Of a stretch of DNA of 64,000 nt, positions 27,501 through 36,717 are shown piece by piece. The stretch comes from Comamonas testosteroni (GTDB lineage Bacteria; Pseudomonadota; Gammaproteobacteria; Burkholderiales; Burkholderiaceae_C). The position numbers and the translations under genes are program-made. The stretch spans positions 3,506,501 through 3,570,500 of the forward strand of contig NZ_CP129672.1 in the NCBI RefSeq assembly GCF_030505195.1. The letters run 5' to 3'. The notes under the pieces were generated by a model that worked only from the letters and a program-made list of their open reading frames with translations, was not told the DNA's origin and made no database searches. Within the stretch, counting starts at the first letter, position 1; every line of letters begins with the position of its first letter.

Positions 27501-27628
27501 AGCAGCTTGTACTGGCGGGGCAGTGTGGCCATGGCCACCGAGGGGGCAAAGCCCAGGGATGCAGCAGTGGCGCCGGCTACACCGGCACCGCACAGCTTGA
27601 AGAAACGTCTTCTGCCGTGATTCATCAT
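24575..27628 (-). CDS. fdnG: Formate dehydrogenase-N/O alpha subunit, cysteine (not Sec) form
   Basis: This 1017-residue bis-MGD molybdo/tungsto-enzyme oxidises formate to CO2 in the periplasm. The N terminus has a Tat signal (GRRRFFKL). The first 4Fe-4S motif is [11 protein letters not shown] plus CPKGAGALD. The active-site segment is [25 protein letters not shown]: Cys stands where E. coli FdnG has selenocysteine, and the conserved His follows. The polypeptide is one uninterrupted frame with no in-frame TGA. Two adjacent ATGs (27628, 27625) are possible starts. It heads the operon alpha-beta-gamma-fdhE(-fdhD), preceded by a consensus FNR/ANR site. Confidence 0.96.
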   Translation of the reverse strand: MMNHGRRRFFKLCGAGVAGATAASLGFAPSVAMATLPRQYKLLRAKETRNNCTYCSVGCGMLMYSLGDGAKNAKSRIFHIEGDPDHPVSRGSLCPKGAGALDYIHSEQRLKYPEVREAGSNEWKRISWDEANERIARLLKDDRDANFIETNDKGQRVNRWLSTGMLASSAASNETGILDFRFGRALGMLGFDCQARLCHGPTVSALAPSFGRGAMTNHWVDIKNANVILVMGGNPAEAHPVGFKWAIEAKIHNKAHLMVVDPRFNRTASVADFYAPIRAGSDAAFLMGVVNYLLQHDKIQHEYVKAYTNASLIVREDYGFDEGLFSGYDADRKAYDKSSWTYERNAQGHALTDESLQHPRCVLNLLKKHVERYTPEMVQTITGTQVADFVHVCEQLASTCVPDRTATFLYALGWTHHTAGAQIIRGAAMIQLLLGNIGMAGGGVNALRGHSNIQGYTDLGLLSTRLPGYLNLPEDRQQTIEQYLADATPKADLPGQVNYWKNTPKFFVSLMKDLYGEHATRENSWGYDWLPKWDRSYDMLAYFDLMYRGKVNGYIAQGFNPVAAMPDSGKIRDALSKLKFLVIIDPLQTETSTFWKNYGEFNDVDPAKIQTTVFRLPSSCFAEENGAIVNSGRWLQWHWAAQEPPFEARHDSRILGGIFMKLRELYAKEGGTCPEPVMNMRWDYHDPHDPHPEEVAKEANGYALADLFDDSGKLIAKKGELLSDFGMLRDDGTTSSYCWIFAGSWTEAGNQMARRDNTDTGLGNTPGWAWAWPANRRLLYNRASADPAGKPWDPKRQILHWDGRKWGGSDVPDYPLTAAPNSGVSPFIMQPEGLGRLFSAKGMNDGPFPEHYEPTESPIAANPLHPKVSKSPVARVFADDAARMGSREQFPYVATTYSITEMFRHWTKHSRLNAIVQPEQFIELSEKLADRKGIKAGDMIRVSSKRGHIKGKAVVTKRVMTLQVDGQEIEQIGIPCHWGYEGTTRKGYLANTLSPGIGDANAQTPEFKAFLVNIEKA

Positions 27629-27960
27629 GTGTTGTTTTCTTCAACCGCGCTCCCATGACCATGGAGGGCGTTAGGTTTGCAGGTGGCTGCATGGGCAGAT
27701 GCAGCCACCCGTGAGCCGGGGGAACAGCCCGGACTCGGGGCCTCGACCTTGACGATTGCTCACGCATTGCCGGACCTCACGGGCCACGTCGAATGTTGAG
27801 GGATGCCAATGGCAAGCAATTGAGCCGGCTGGCACAGCCAGGCTCGCAAAGCGAGGAAGCGCGACAAAAGCCCTCAAGCTTTTTGTCGTTTGACTCTTAG
27901 ATAAAAGTCAAAGGATGGCGAATCTATTCAGTAAGCGAATGTTTGTCCAGCAAAGGCTAG

Positions 27961-27979
27961 CGCATACCTCGGGTATGCG
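27961..27979. repeat. Perfect 8-base inverted repeat near the FNR box
   Basis: CGCATACC and GGTATGCG flank a 3-base centre (TCG), 11 bases from the FNR box on the fdh-proximal side. If FNR activates from the usual -41.5 position, the repeat overlaps the expected -10/start region, so it could be an operator or an early leader hairpin. No T-run supports a terminator. Confidence 0.5.
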
Positions 27980-27990
27980 ATGAAAAATTC

Positions 27991-28004
27991 TTGATGTAAA
28001 TCAA
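27991..28004 (-). promoter_or_regulatory. FNR/ANR box upstream of the formate dehydrogenase operon
   Basis: TTGATGTAAATCAA is an exact match to the FNR/ANR consensus TTGAT-N4-ATCAA. It lies 363 bp before the alpha-subunit start and right after modC ends, so only the minus-strand operon can use it sensibly. Oxygen-limited activation is the inferred role. Confidence 0.85.
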
Positions 28005-28020
28005 GTATTTGAGCCGACAC

Positions 28021-29106
28021 TTAGTCCAGCAGCGCCATGCCCTTGATCTGTGCATACACCGGCATGCCGGGCTGCAGCTGCAAGGCCCGGGCCGAGTGCC
28101 GGGTGATTCTGGCCAGCAGCCGCGTGCCGCCCGCCTGCAGCGAAACCATGACCTGCCCCGGTCCGTCCTCGCGCAGGGCCAGCACCTGTACCGGCAGGAT
28201 GTTGAGAATGCTGCTGCCCTCGGGCCTGAGCAGACTCAGGCTGACATCGCGCGCCTGCACGCGCAGCGGCACCGTGCTGCCGGGCTCGCGCGGGCGGGCC
28301 ATGACGAGTTGCAGCCGGCCTCCGTCAAAGATCAGGGTGCTCAGATGATCGGCCGTGTCATGTGCCTGCACCGTGGCATGCACCACGCTGGAGGCCACGT
28401 CGCCATGGGCCAGCGGCAGATCGAGACTGGATAGCAACTCGGGGACGCCGCCCTGCGCCAGCACCTTGCCTGCACCCAGCAGCACCATATGCTGGGCCAG
28501 GCGCGCGACCTCGTCCATGGAGTGGCTGACATAGATCACTGGAATCCGCAGATGGCGCTGCAGCTGCTCCAGATAGGGCAGGACTTCGGCCTTGCGCTGG
28601 GCGTCGAGCGCGGCCAGGGGCTCGTCCATGAGCAGCACTTCGGGGCTGGTGGCCAGAGCCCGTGCAATCGCCACGCGCTGGCGTTCGCCGCCCGACAGCG
28701 TGGCGGGCATGCGATCCATCAGATGGGCGATGCCCAGCAGTTCCACGGCCCGCTCCTTGGAGACCTTGCGGCGCTCCTGCGGCGTGCGCCTGAGTCCGTA
28801 ATCGATATTGCGCTGTACCGACAGATGCGCAAACAGGCTGGCTTCCTGAAACACATAGCCGAGCGCGCGCTGGTGCGTGGGCAGCCATTGCCGGCCGGCG
28901 TCGTCCTGCCATACGGTCTGGTTGACGGTGACGCGGCCTTGCGCCCGCTCCAGTCCGGCGAGGCTGCGCAGACAGCTGGTCTTGCCGCAGCCCGAAGGCC
29001 CGAAAAGCGCCGTGACCCCCTGGCCGGGTAGCTGCAGATCCACATCGAGTTCGAAGTCCGGCCGGCTCAGCCTGAGCTGCGCGGTGATGAAATTCGTGGC
29101 TGTCAT
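28021..29106 (-). CDS. modC: Molybdate ABC transporter ATP-binding protein
   Basis: This 361-residue ATPase powers molybdate import. The ABC domain shows Walker A GPSGCGKTS, signature LSGGERQRVAIARAL, Walker B VLLMDEPLAALD and the switch His in VIYVSHSMDEV. The C-terminal regulatory part from about residue 295 is a TOBE/Mop molybdate-binding domain (PLRVQARDVSLSL, LLARITRHSARALQL). The ATG at 29106 overlaps the modB stop by 4 bases. Length matches E. coli ModC (352). Confidence 0.95.
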   Translation of the reverse strand: MTATNFITAQLRLSRPDFELDVDLQLPGQGVTALFGPSGCGKTSCLRSLAGLERAQGRVTVNQTVWQDDAGRQWLPTHQRALGYVFQEASLFAHLSVQRNIDYGLRRTPQERRKVSKERAVELLGIAHLMDRMPATLSGGERQRVAIARALATSPEVLLMDEPLAALDAQRKAEVLPYLEQLQRHLRIPVIYVSHSMDEVARLAQHMVLLGAGKVLAQGGVPELLSSLDLPLAHGDVASSVVHATVQAHDTADHLSTLIFDGGRLQLVMARPREPGSTVPLRVQARDVSLSLLRPEGSSILNILPVQVLALREDGPGQVMVSLQAGGTRLLARITRHSARALQLQPGMPVYAQIKGMALLD

Positions 29107-29783
29107 GCGCGGCGCTCCGCTTTGGGTTGCAGCCAGTTCAAAGCCAGCAGCACGATGAAGGAGAACACCACCATGCCGGCCGCCAGCATATGGGCGTGGC
29201 CGTACTCCATGGCTTCCACATGGTCGTAAATCTGTACCGAGACCACGCGCGTGACGCCGGGGATATTGCCGCCCAGCATCAGCACCACGCCGAATTCGCC
29301 CACGGTGTGGGCAAAGGTCAGCACGGCGGCAGTGATGAACCCGGGGCGCGCCAGCGGCAGTGCCACGGTCATAAAGCGGTCCAGCGGACTGGCGCCCAGG
29401 CTGGCCGCCGCCTCCATGGGGCGCGGGCCCAGGGCCTCGAACGCGCGCTGCAGCGGCTGCACGGTGAACGGCATGGAGTAGATCAGCGAGCCCACCACCA
29501 GACCGGCAAAGGTGAACGGCAGAGTTCCCAGGCCGATGGCCTGCGTGAGCTTGCCTACGGGCCCGTTGGGGCCCATGGTGACCAGCAGATAAAAGCCGAT
29601 GACGGTGGGCGGCAGCACCAGCGGCAGTGCCACCACGGCACCGATCGGGCCGCGCCAGCGCGAACGGGTATGGGCCAGCCACCAGGCCAGCGGTGTGCAC
29701 AACAGCATGAGCAGCACGGTAGTCACGCCCGCGAGCTTGAGCGTGAGCCAGATGGCTGCGTAGTCTTCGGCATTCAGTTGCAT
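29103..29783 (-). CDS. modB: Molybdate ABC transporter permease
   Basis: The 226-residue inner-membrane channel subunit has about five transmembrane segments (for example ALAGV-type helix 1, VALPLVLPPTVIGFYLLV, and GMVVFSFIVLLALNWL). The EAA loop region reads EAAASLGASPLDRFMTVALPLARPG, the contact with ModC. I start at the ATG at 29783 (MQLNAEDY), giving a length equal to E. coli ModB (229), rather than an upstream start at 29822 inside the repeat. It is separated from modA by 191 bp carrying a terminator-like hairpin and a 76-bp repeat element. Confidence 0.93.
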   Translation of the reverse strand: MQLNAEDYAAIWLTLKLAGVTTVLLMLLCTPLAWWLAHTRSRWRGPIGAVVALPLVLPPTVIGFYLLVTMGPNGPVGKLTQAIGLGTLPFTFAGLVVGSLIYSMPFTVQPLQRAFEALGPRPMEAAASLGASPLDRFMTVALPLARPGFITAAVLTFAHTVGEFGVVLMLGGNIPGVTRVVSVQIYDHVEAMEYGHAHMLAAGMVVFSFIVLLALNWLQPKAERRA

Positions 29784-29797
29784 GGAATCAAAAACAG

Positions 29798-29873
29798 GAC
29801 TTGCGCAAACCAGTATGCACAACGGACATCTCTATCGGCAAAGCGCCATGTCCGGTCCGAATTTGCGCAAGTC
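29798..29873 (-). repeat. 76-bp terminal-inverted-repeat element, copy A (modA-modB spacer)
   Basis: The 76 bp are bounded by perfect 12-base inverted repeats GACTTGCGCAAA and TTTGCGCAAGTC. Read on the minus strand it aligns without gaps over its full length to 31745-31820, with 58 of 76 positions identical by hand count. It lies inside the modABC operon, between modA and modB. No coding capacity. Confidence 0.8.
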
Positions 29874-29876
29874 GTC

Positions 29877-29924
29877 AGAAAAAGACCCTTGGAGCGCCCA
29901 GCTTAGCCGAGCAGCGCCAAGGGT
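29877..29924 (-). terminator. Terminator-like hairpin after modA
   Basis: On the minus strand ACCCTTGG and CCAAGGGT (29917-29924 and 29885-29892) can pair around a GC-rich interior, followed by CTTTTTC. It sits 51 bases after the modA stop and before modB, so it may cause partial termination and higher modA than modBC expression. Confidence 0.6.
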
Positions 29925-29974
29925 AGAGCGGAACAGTTCGCGTTGAATGGGGCTCTAGCGCTTGTGGATTAGCG

Positions 29975-31739
<1,765 letters not shown>

Positions 31740-31744
31740 AACAC

Positions 31745-31820
31745 GACTTGCGCAAATTCGGATCTGGCTTGGTGTTTTGTCGGTAGGCATGCCTGTTGAG
31801 CATTCTTGTTGGCGTAAGCC
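31745..31820 (+). repeat. 76-bp terminal-inverted-repeat element, copy B (after modE)
   Basis: It starts 5 bases after the modE stop with GACTTGCGCAAA and ends with the decayed TTGGCGTAAGCC. It has the same length and gap-free alignment to copy A (minus strand of 29798-29873), 58 of 76 identical by hand count, with the left end best conserved (19 of the first 20). Confidence 0.8.
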
Positions 31821-31860
31821 AAAAAAAAGACCGCCGGTCCTTGCAGACGGGCGGTCAAAA
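31821..31860 (-). terminator. Rho-independent terminator after the first Bug receptor gene
   Basis: GACCGCC (31829-31835) and GGCGGTC (31850-31856) form a stem; on the minus strand it is followed by a run of eight T. It ends the ThDP-enzyme/Bug operon and, by its A-run/T-run symmetry, may also serve modE. Confidence 0.85.
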
Positions 31861-31904
31861 GGGAGTTTTCGGGCAACCGGACTCCCACGTTGAACTCAAA
31901 TTCC

Positions 31905-32921
31905 TTAATCCACTTTCAAGCCGATTTCCTTGATCAGCGGTGCAAAGCGGGCGCGTTCCTTGGCATGGTGGTCCACGAAGTCCTGGCGGCTCATGCGCGG
32001 CTCGGGCGTGGCGCCCAGGCCCTGTATCACATCGACCACGCTCTTTTGCTCCAGTGCCTTGATCACGCTGGCGCGCACGGCATCCACCACGGGTGCGGGC
32101 GTGCCGGCCGGAGCGTAGACGCCGAACAAGGTGTCGGCATCGAAGCCCGGCAGGCCGCTTTCGGCCAGCGTGGGTACCTTGGGGTACAGCGGCGAGCGGT
32201 GTGGGCTGCCTATGGCCAGCAGCTTGAGCTTGCCGGCCTCGACCTGCTTGAGTCCCGGGCCTGGATCGAACCAGTATTGCAACTGGCCGCTGAGCACATC
32301 GGTCAGGGCCGGACCGGCACCCTTGTAGGGAATATGGCTGGCATCGACCTTGGCCGCGCGCTTGAACATTTCACCGGCCAGATGAGGCGAGCTGCCCGGG
32401 CCTGGCGAGCCGTAGGACAGCTTGCCGGGGTTGGCCTGCAGGTGCTTGATGAAGTCCTGCACATTGCTCACGGCAAGGCTGGGGTTGGTTTCCAGAAACA
32501 CATGCACGCGTGCCACGGCAGCCACGGGGATCAAGTCCTTTTCAGGGTTGAACGGCAGCTTGCTGTAGATCAGCGGATTGATGCTGATGCCGCCGCCGCT
32601 GCTCAGCAGCAGCGTATAGCCGTCCTTGGCAGAGCGCACGGTTTCGCTGATACCGATATTGCCGTTGGCTCCGGGCTTGTTGTCCACCACCACGGACTGG
32701 CCCAGCACCTGGCTCATGGCGGGCGAGATCGCGCGCCCCATCACATCGGCGGCGCCGCCAGGGGCGAAGTTCACGATCAGGCGGATGGGGCGATCCGGCC
32801 ATGTCTGCGCCTGGGCGGCCGGCGCCAGGCAAAGCGCCATGCCCAGGCTGGCCCAGCCTTTGGTGATCAGGGCGCGCAGCGGCTTGTGTGCACAGGGGCG
32901 TTGAGTGATGGGAGTCTCCAT
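31905..32921 (-). CDS. Bug-family periplasmic solute receptor (TctC-like)
   Basis: The 338-residue exported receptor of the tripartite tricarboxylate transporter family binds carboxylic acids. A signal peptide ends at AAQAQT; the mature start WPDRPIRLIVNFAPGGAADVMGRAIS is the Bug hallmark, followed by VVVDNKPGANGNIG and YGSPGPGSSPHLAGEMF. The ATG at 32921 is preceded by AGGA at 8 bases. No TctA/TctB membrane partners are present in the window, so it is an orphan receptor, as are most of the many Bug proteins in Burkholderiales. It is last in a minus-strand operon with a second Bug gene, a PanE-like reductase and a decarboxylase. Confidence 0.92.
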   Translation of the reverse strand: METPITQRPCAHKPLRALITKGWASLGMALCLAPAAQAQTWPDRPIRLIVNFAPGGAADVMGRAISPAMSQVLGQSVVVDNKPGANGNIGISETVRSAKDGYTLLLSSGGGISINPLIYSKLPFNPEKDLIPVAAVARVHVFLETNPSLAVSNVQDFIKHLQANPGKLSYGSPGPGSSPHLAGEMFKRAAKVDASHIPYKGAGPALTDVLSGQLQYWFDPGPGLKQVEAGKLKLLAIGSPHRSPLYPKVPTLAESGLPGFDADTLFGVYAPAGTPAPVVDAVRASVIKALEQKSVVDVIQGLGATPEPRMSRQDFVDHHAKERARFAPLIKEIGLKVD

Positions 32922-32951
32922 ATGTGTTTTCCTGCTTGTCATTGATATCGC

Positions 32952-33923
32952 TCAGTCCAGCTTGATGCCTGCGGTCTTGATGACCTCACCCCAGCGCTTC
33001 TTCTCGGAGAGCCAGAACTCGCGCATCTGCTCGGGAGTGCTGGGCAGGGGCTCCAGGGCCAGTGATTCGAAGCGGGCCTGCACCGCCGGCGTCTTCAGGG
33101 TTTCCTGCAGCGTCCTGGACCACATCTGTATGGTGGCGTCATCCGTGCCCCTGGGCGCGACCAGGCCCTGCCAGGCGTAGGCCTCGAAGCCGGCCACGCC
33201 CTGCTCGATGAGCGTGGGCATCTGGGGCAGAGTCTTGAGTCGCTGCGCACTGGCCACGCCGATGGCGCGGACCTTGCCCGTGTTGATGTGGGGCAGGCCT
33301 GCGGCGCTGTCCACCAGCATGAAGGGAATCTGGCCTCCGATCACATCCAGCATGGCCGGGCCGGCGCCGCGATAGGGTGCGTGGGTCATCTTCACGCCCA
33401 TCTTCTGCGCCAGCAGTTCGGTGGCCAGGTGGTGCGGGGTGCCCAGCCCGGGAGATCCATAGCTGAGCTTGCCGGGGTTGGCCTTGGCCCAGGCCGCGAA
33501 TTCCTGGAAGCTGCGCACCGGCAAGTCGTTGTTGACAACCAGCAGCAGCGGAAAGCGCGCCAGCAGGCTGATGGGGACGAAGTCCTGCTCGGCGTTGTCG
33601 GCCAGCTTGGGGAACAGATGCGGGTTGGCGGCCAGGGTGGCGAAGTCGGCGGTGAAGACCAGGTTGCCATAGTCGCGCGAGCGCGCCGCATATTCTGCGG
33701 CGATGTTGGTGCCGGCGCCCGGCTTGTTGATCACCACGATGTTGCGATGGATGGGCTTGGCCCAGGCCTCGGCTACGCCGCGAGCCACAGCATCCGAGCC
33801 ACCGCCCGCGGCAAAGCCGACCACCCATTCCATGGGTCTGCCGGACGCCGGCTGGGCGTGGGCCGTACCCAGCATGAGCTGTACACCGCAAGCAGCGCCG
33901 GCTTTGAGAAAGGTTCTGCGCAT
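32952..33923 (-). CDS. Bug-family periplasmic solute receptor (TctC-like)
   Basis: The 323-residue protein is exported; its start MRRTFLKAGAACGVQLMLGTAHA resembles a Tat signal (RRTFLK). The mature region has RPMEWVVGFAAGGGSDAVAR, NKPGAGTNIAAEY and YGSPGLGTPHHLATELL, the Bug binding elements. The Asp in the GGGSDA loop normally orients an aromatic or carboxylate ligand. AAGGAGA precedes the ATG. It is clearly diverged from the neighbouring receptor (31905-32921), so the pair may bind different ligands or come from an old duplication. Its ligand is probably the substrate of the adjacent enzymes, but that is inference. Confidence 0.92.
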   Translation of the reverse strand: MRRTFLKAGAACGVQLMLGTAHAQPASGRPMEWVVGFAAGGGSDAVARGVAEAWAKPIHRNIVVINKPGAGTNIAAEYAARSRDYGNLVFTADFATLAANPHLFPKLADNAEQDFVPISLLARFPLLLVVNNDLPVRSFQEFAAWAKANPGKLSYGSPGLGTPHHLATELLAQKMGVKMTHAPYRGAGPAMLDVIGGQIPFMLVDSAAGLPHINTGKVRAIGVASAQRLKTLPQMPTLIEQGVAGFEAYAWQGLVAPRGTDDATIQMWSRTLQETLKTPAVQARFESLALEPLPSTPEQMREFWLSEKKRWGEVIKTAGIKLD

Positions 33924-34020
33924 GTTGTCTCCTTGTTGTTGAATCCGTGGGCCCGGTCCCTGCTGTTTTTTGTTTTGCTGTCTTCCCGAGCCTTCGATGC
34001 GTCTTCGCCCAGTCCTGGTC

Positions 34021-34962
34021 CTATGGCGTGCGCTGCTGTGTCATGCTGATGAGCCGGTGCAGGGTAAGTGTCATGGGCGTGGCTATGCCATGCCGCTCGC
34101 CCGCGCGCACCACCGCACCGTGGATGGAGTCGGTCTCGGTGGGGCGCCCCGCCAGCAGGTCCTGCAGCAGCGACGGCTGGTGTCCCACATGGTGGTTCAG
34201 TGCATCCTCCACCGTGGCCTGGATACGGAGGGCGTCCACAGCGATGCCGTTGGCCTCAGCCACGGCAACGACCTCGTCCAGGACTTCGCGGATCAGGCTG
34301 CGGCCCAGGGGGCTGGCCAGTGCGTCCACGGTCTGGCGCGTGATGCCGCACAGACCGTTGAAGGCCGCATTGAAGGCCAGCTTTTCCCAGATGGCCGTCT
34401 CGACCTCGGGATCGATCTCGCAATGCAGCCCGGCGCGGTTGAGGTCGTCGCAGAAGTCCTGGAAGCCGGCTTCCACCTGTCCGGTGCGCGGCATGAAACG
34501 GATCTTGCCGCTGCCCAGCGAACTCACTTTTCCGGGAGCCAGCAACCGGGCCGGCCATGTCGTCACACCTACGGCGATCTGCTGGGCATCGGCAAATCCG
34601 TGCAGGGTCTCGATATGTCCTATGCCGTTTTGCAGGCTGAGCAGCAGGGTCCCGGGCCCTATCAGGTGGGCAATGCTTTGCAGCGCGGCCTGGGTGTGGG
34701 CGGCCTTGGTGAAGATCAGCCAGCGCGCGGGCGGCTGCGTCAGCTCATGGGCCTGCAGGGCCTGAACGCCTGCGTGCAGCGGGCCCTGGTCGGTCTCGCA
34801 GTGCACGCCGTGCTCGCGGATGGCCTGGAGCAGCTGCGCGTTGACATCCACCAGCGTGACGGGGATGCCGGCCCGGGCCAGCCGGGTGCCGAACAGGGTG
34901 CCCATGGCCCCCGCTCCCAGGATGCCGACGGTGGCCGCTTGCGGCTCTTGTGTGTTGTGCAT
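34021..34962 (-). CDS. Ketopantoate reductase-family NADPH oxidoreductase (PanE/ApbA-like)
   Basis: The 313-residue protein has an N-terminal Rossmann fold (GILGAGAMGTLFGTRLARAG) and the family's C-terminal helical domain with the catalytic Lys in WEKLAFNAAFNGLCGITRQ. The best-known member makes pantoate for CoA synthesis, but genomes of this group hold several PanE paralogues with other 2-oxo-acid or 2-hydroxy-acid substrates. Its place between a benzoylformate-decarboxylase-like enzyme and Bug receptors argues for a catabolic 2-hydroxy/2-oxo acid role. GGAGAC precedes the ATG; 27 bases separate it from the decarboxylase gene. Confidence 0.88.
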   Translation of the reverse strand: MHNTQEPQAATVGILGAGAMGTLFGTRLARAGIPVTLVDVNAQLLQAIREHGVHCETDQGPLHAGVQALQAHELTQPPARWLIFTKAAHTQAALQSIAHLIGPGTLLLSLQNGIGHIETLHGFADAQQIAVGVTTWPARLLAPGKVSSLGSGKIRFMPRTGQVEAGFQDFCDDLNRAGLHCEIDPEVETAIWEKLAFNAAFNGLCGITRQTVDALASPLGRSLIREVLDEVVAVAEANGIAVDALRIQATVEDALNHHVGHQPSLLQDLLAGRPTETDSIHGAVVRAGERHGIATPMTLTLHRLISMTQQRTP

Positions 34963-34989
34963 GTCTTGTCTCCGAGGGCGCGGGGCGGG

Positions 34990-36606
34990 TCAGGCGACCT
35001 CGACTTCGACCAGCGTGGCGCGCGGGCTGCGCAGGGCGTCCCGCAGAACCTGGGGCAGCTGGGCGGCTTCGGTGACGCGCACGCCGTCGCAGCCCTGGCC
35101 CTTGGCCAGGGCCACGAAGTCGATGTCGGGCAGGTCCGTTCCCTCGACCTTCTCGCCCTCGCGGTAGCCGAACACCCTGGAGAAATCCTGCAGGGCGGCG
35201 TAGCGGCGGTTCTTGACAATGATGTAGGTGATCGGCAGCTTCAGATGGGCTGCGCTCCACAGTGCCTGGATGGCGTACATGGCCGAGCCGTCGCCGATGA
35301 CGCCTATGACCTTCTTGTCGGGCTTGGCCAGCGCGATGCCTACGGAAGCAGGCAGGCTGTGGCCCAGCCCGCCGCTGCACATGGTGAAGAAGGTCTCGGC
35401 AGCGAAGATGGGCAGATGGGCCTGGATGATGGAGCGCGAGCCTGGCGCCTCCTCGACGATGATGCTGTCGCGCGATCGCACCTGGGCCAGTGTGTGCATG
35501 AGGAAGGCATCGGTCATCAGCTCGCCCGGCTCGGGTGCCGCCGGCGCCGGTATGGCGGGCCGGGGCTGGAGCGCAGGGCGCTGATGTGTCAGGGGGCGGG
35601 CAAGCAACTCCTGCACGCCCATGCGGATATTGCCCACGGCCGCGTCGCCCACGGGGGCCCAGGCGGCGATGGCGGGGTCCTCGATGAGCTGGAACAGCTG
35701 CGTGCCCTCGGCGATGAAGGGGCCGTGGCCTTCGACGTGGTAGGTGAAGGCTGGTGCGCCGATGACGAAGACCACATCATGGCCCGAGAGCCTGTCCACG
35801 ATGCGCTCGCGCATGGCTGGCAGGAAGCCGCCGAACAGCGCATGGTCTTCGGGGAAGCCGCAGCGCCCGCTCATGGGGGCCACATAGACGCGAGCCTGGT
35901 GGCGTTCGGCCAGGGCCTGGACGGCCTCGAAGGCCTGGCTGCGGTCCACGGCCGCTCCGACCACGAAGGCCGGTGCGCGCGCACTCTCCAACGCCTGGCC
36001 GATGCTCTCCAGCAGGCGTGGGTCGGGTCGGGTTTCAAAGCCGACCTTGCGCAGCGTGATGGGCTCGCAGGGCACATCCCAGTCATCGGCGGGAATGGAG
36101 ACGAAGACCGGGCCGCGCGGCTCCTGCATGGCGATGTAGTAGGCACGCGCCAGGGCCTGGGGCACGTCCTCGGCGCGTGCGGGCTCGCAGCTCCACTTCA
36201 CATAGGGCTTGGGCAGCTCGGCGGCCTGGTTGGAGTGCAGGAAGGGGTCGAACTGCAGCAGCGAGCGGGTCTGCTGGCCGGCTGTGATGACCATGGGCGT
36301 GCGGTTCTTGAAGGCCGTGAAGATATTGGCCATGGCGTGGCCCACGCCGGCGGCTGAGTGCAGGTTCACGAAGCTGGCATTGCGCGTGGCCTGGGCATAG
36401 CCGTCTGCCATGCCCACGACCACGGTTTCCTGCAGGCCGAGGATGTAGGAGAAGTCCTCGGGATAGTCGCGAAACAAGGGCAGCTCGGTGGAGCCCGGGT
36501 TGCCGAAGATGCGCGTCATGCCCAGCTCGCGCAGCATGTTGATGACGGCGTGGCGGACGGTGAAGACCTCGGCGGCCTGGGCATTGGGGGCGGTGTTGGC
36601 AGGCAA
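34990..36606 (-). CDS. Benzoylformate-decarboxylase-like ThDP enzyme
   Basis: The 538-residue thiamine-diphosphate enzyme resembles Pseudomonas putida MdlC block by block: FGNPGSTELPLFRDYPEDF (Ser in the GS motif), LQETVVVGMADGYAQA (Glu activating ThDP), NLHSAAGVGHAM (catalytic His), FTYHVEGHGP (second catalytic His) and the ThDP-binding GDGSAMYAIQALW. The loop normally NNGTYGAL is here KNRRYAALQDF, which may alter the substrate pocket. It would decarboxylate an aromatic or branched 2-oxo acid. I start at a TTG at 36606, six bases after AAGGAG; an in-frame ATG at 36699 is only 18 bp from the divergent LysR start and has no ribosome site. Confidence 0.85.
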   Translation of the reverse strand: MPANTAPNAQAAEVFTVRHAVINMLRELGMTRIFGNPGSTELPLFRDYPEDFSYILGLQETVVVGMADGYAQATRNASFVNLHSAAGVGHAMANIFTAFKNRTPMVITAGQQTRSLLQFDPFLHSNQAAELPKPYVKWSCEPARAEDVPQALARAYYIAMQEPRGPVFVSIPADDWDVPCEPITLRKVGFETRPDPRLLESIGQALESARAPAFVVGAAVDRSQAFEAVQALAERHQARVYVAPMSGRCGFPEDHALFGGFLPAMRERIVDRLSGHDVVFVIGAPAFTYHVEGHGPFIAEGTQLFQLIEDPAIAAWAPVGDAAVGNIRMGVQELLARPLTHQRPALQPRPAIPAPAAPEPGELMTDAFLMHTLAQVRSRDSIIVEEAPGSRSIIQAHLPIFAAETFFTMCSGGLGHSLPASVGIALAKPDKKVIGVIGDGSAMYAIQALWSAAHLKLPITYIIVKNRRYAALQDFSRVFGYREGEKVEGTDLPDIDFVALAKGQGCDGVRVTEAAQLPQVLRDALRSPRATLVEVEVA

Positions 36607-36717
36607 AAATTTCTCCTTGGATCGGGCTGGCACTGGGCCTTGGCACTGTTGGCATCCATCCTGCCTTTGGCGATAATTTCCAGCAATTGAATAAAACATC
36701 TAAGAGATATTCGTTTA

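Larger units (their letters stand above)
27629..28020. other. Regulatory spacer between modC and the formate dehydrogenase operon
   Basis: No gene is visible in these 392 bp. They hold the FNR/ANR box (27991-28004) and a perfect inverted repeat (27961-27979), leaving a leader of up to about 330 bases before the alpha-subunit start. Confidence 0.6.

Noticed and set aside
34021..34962. Assigning this gene as the housekeeping panE
   Set aside because: The family has many paralogues and the context is catabolic, so the symbol was withheld.
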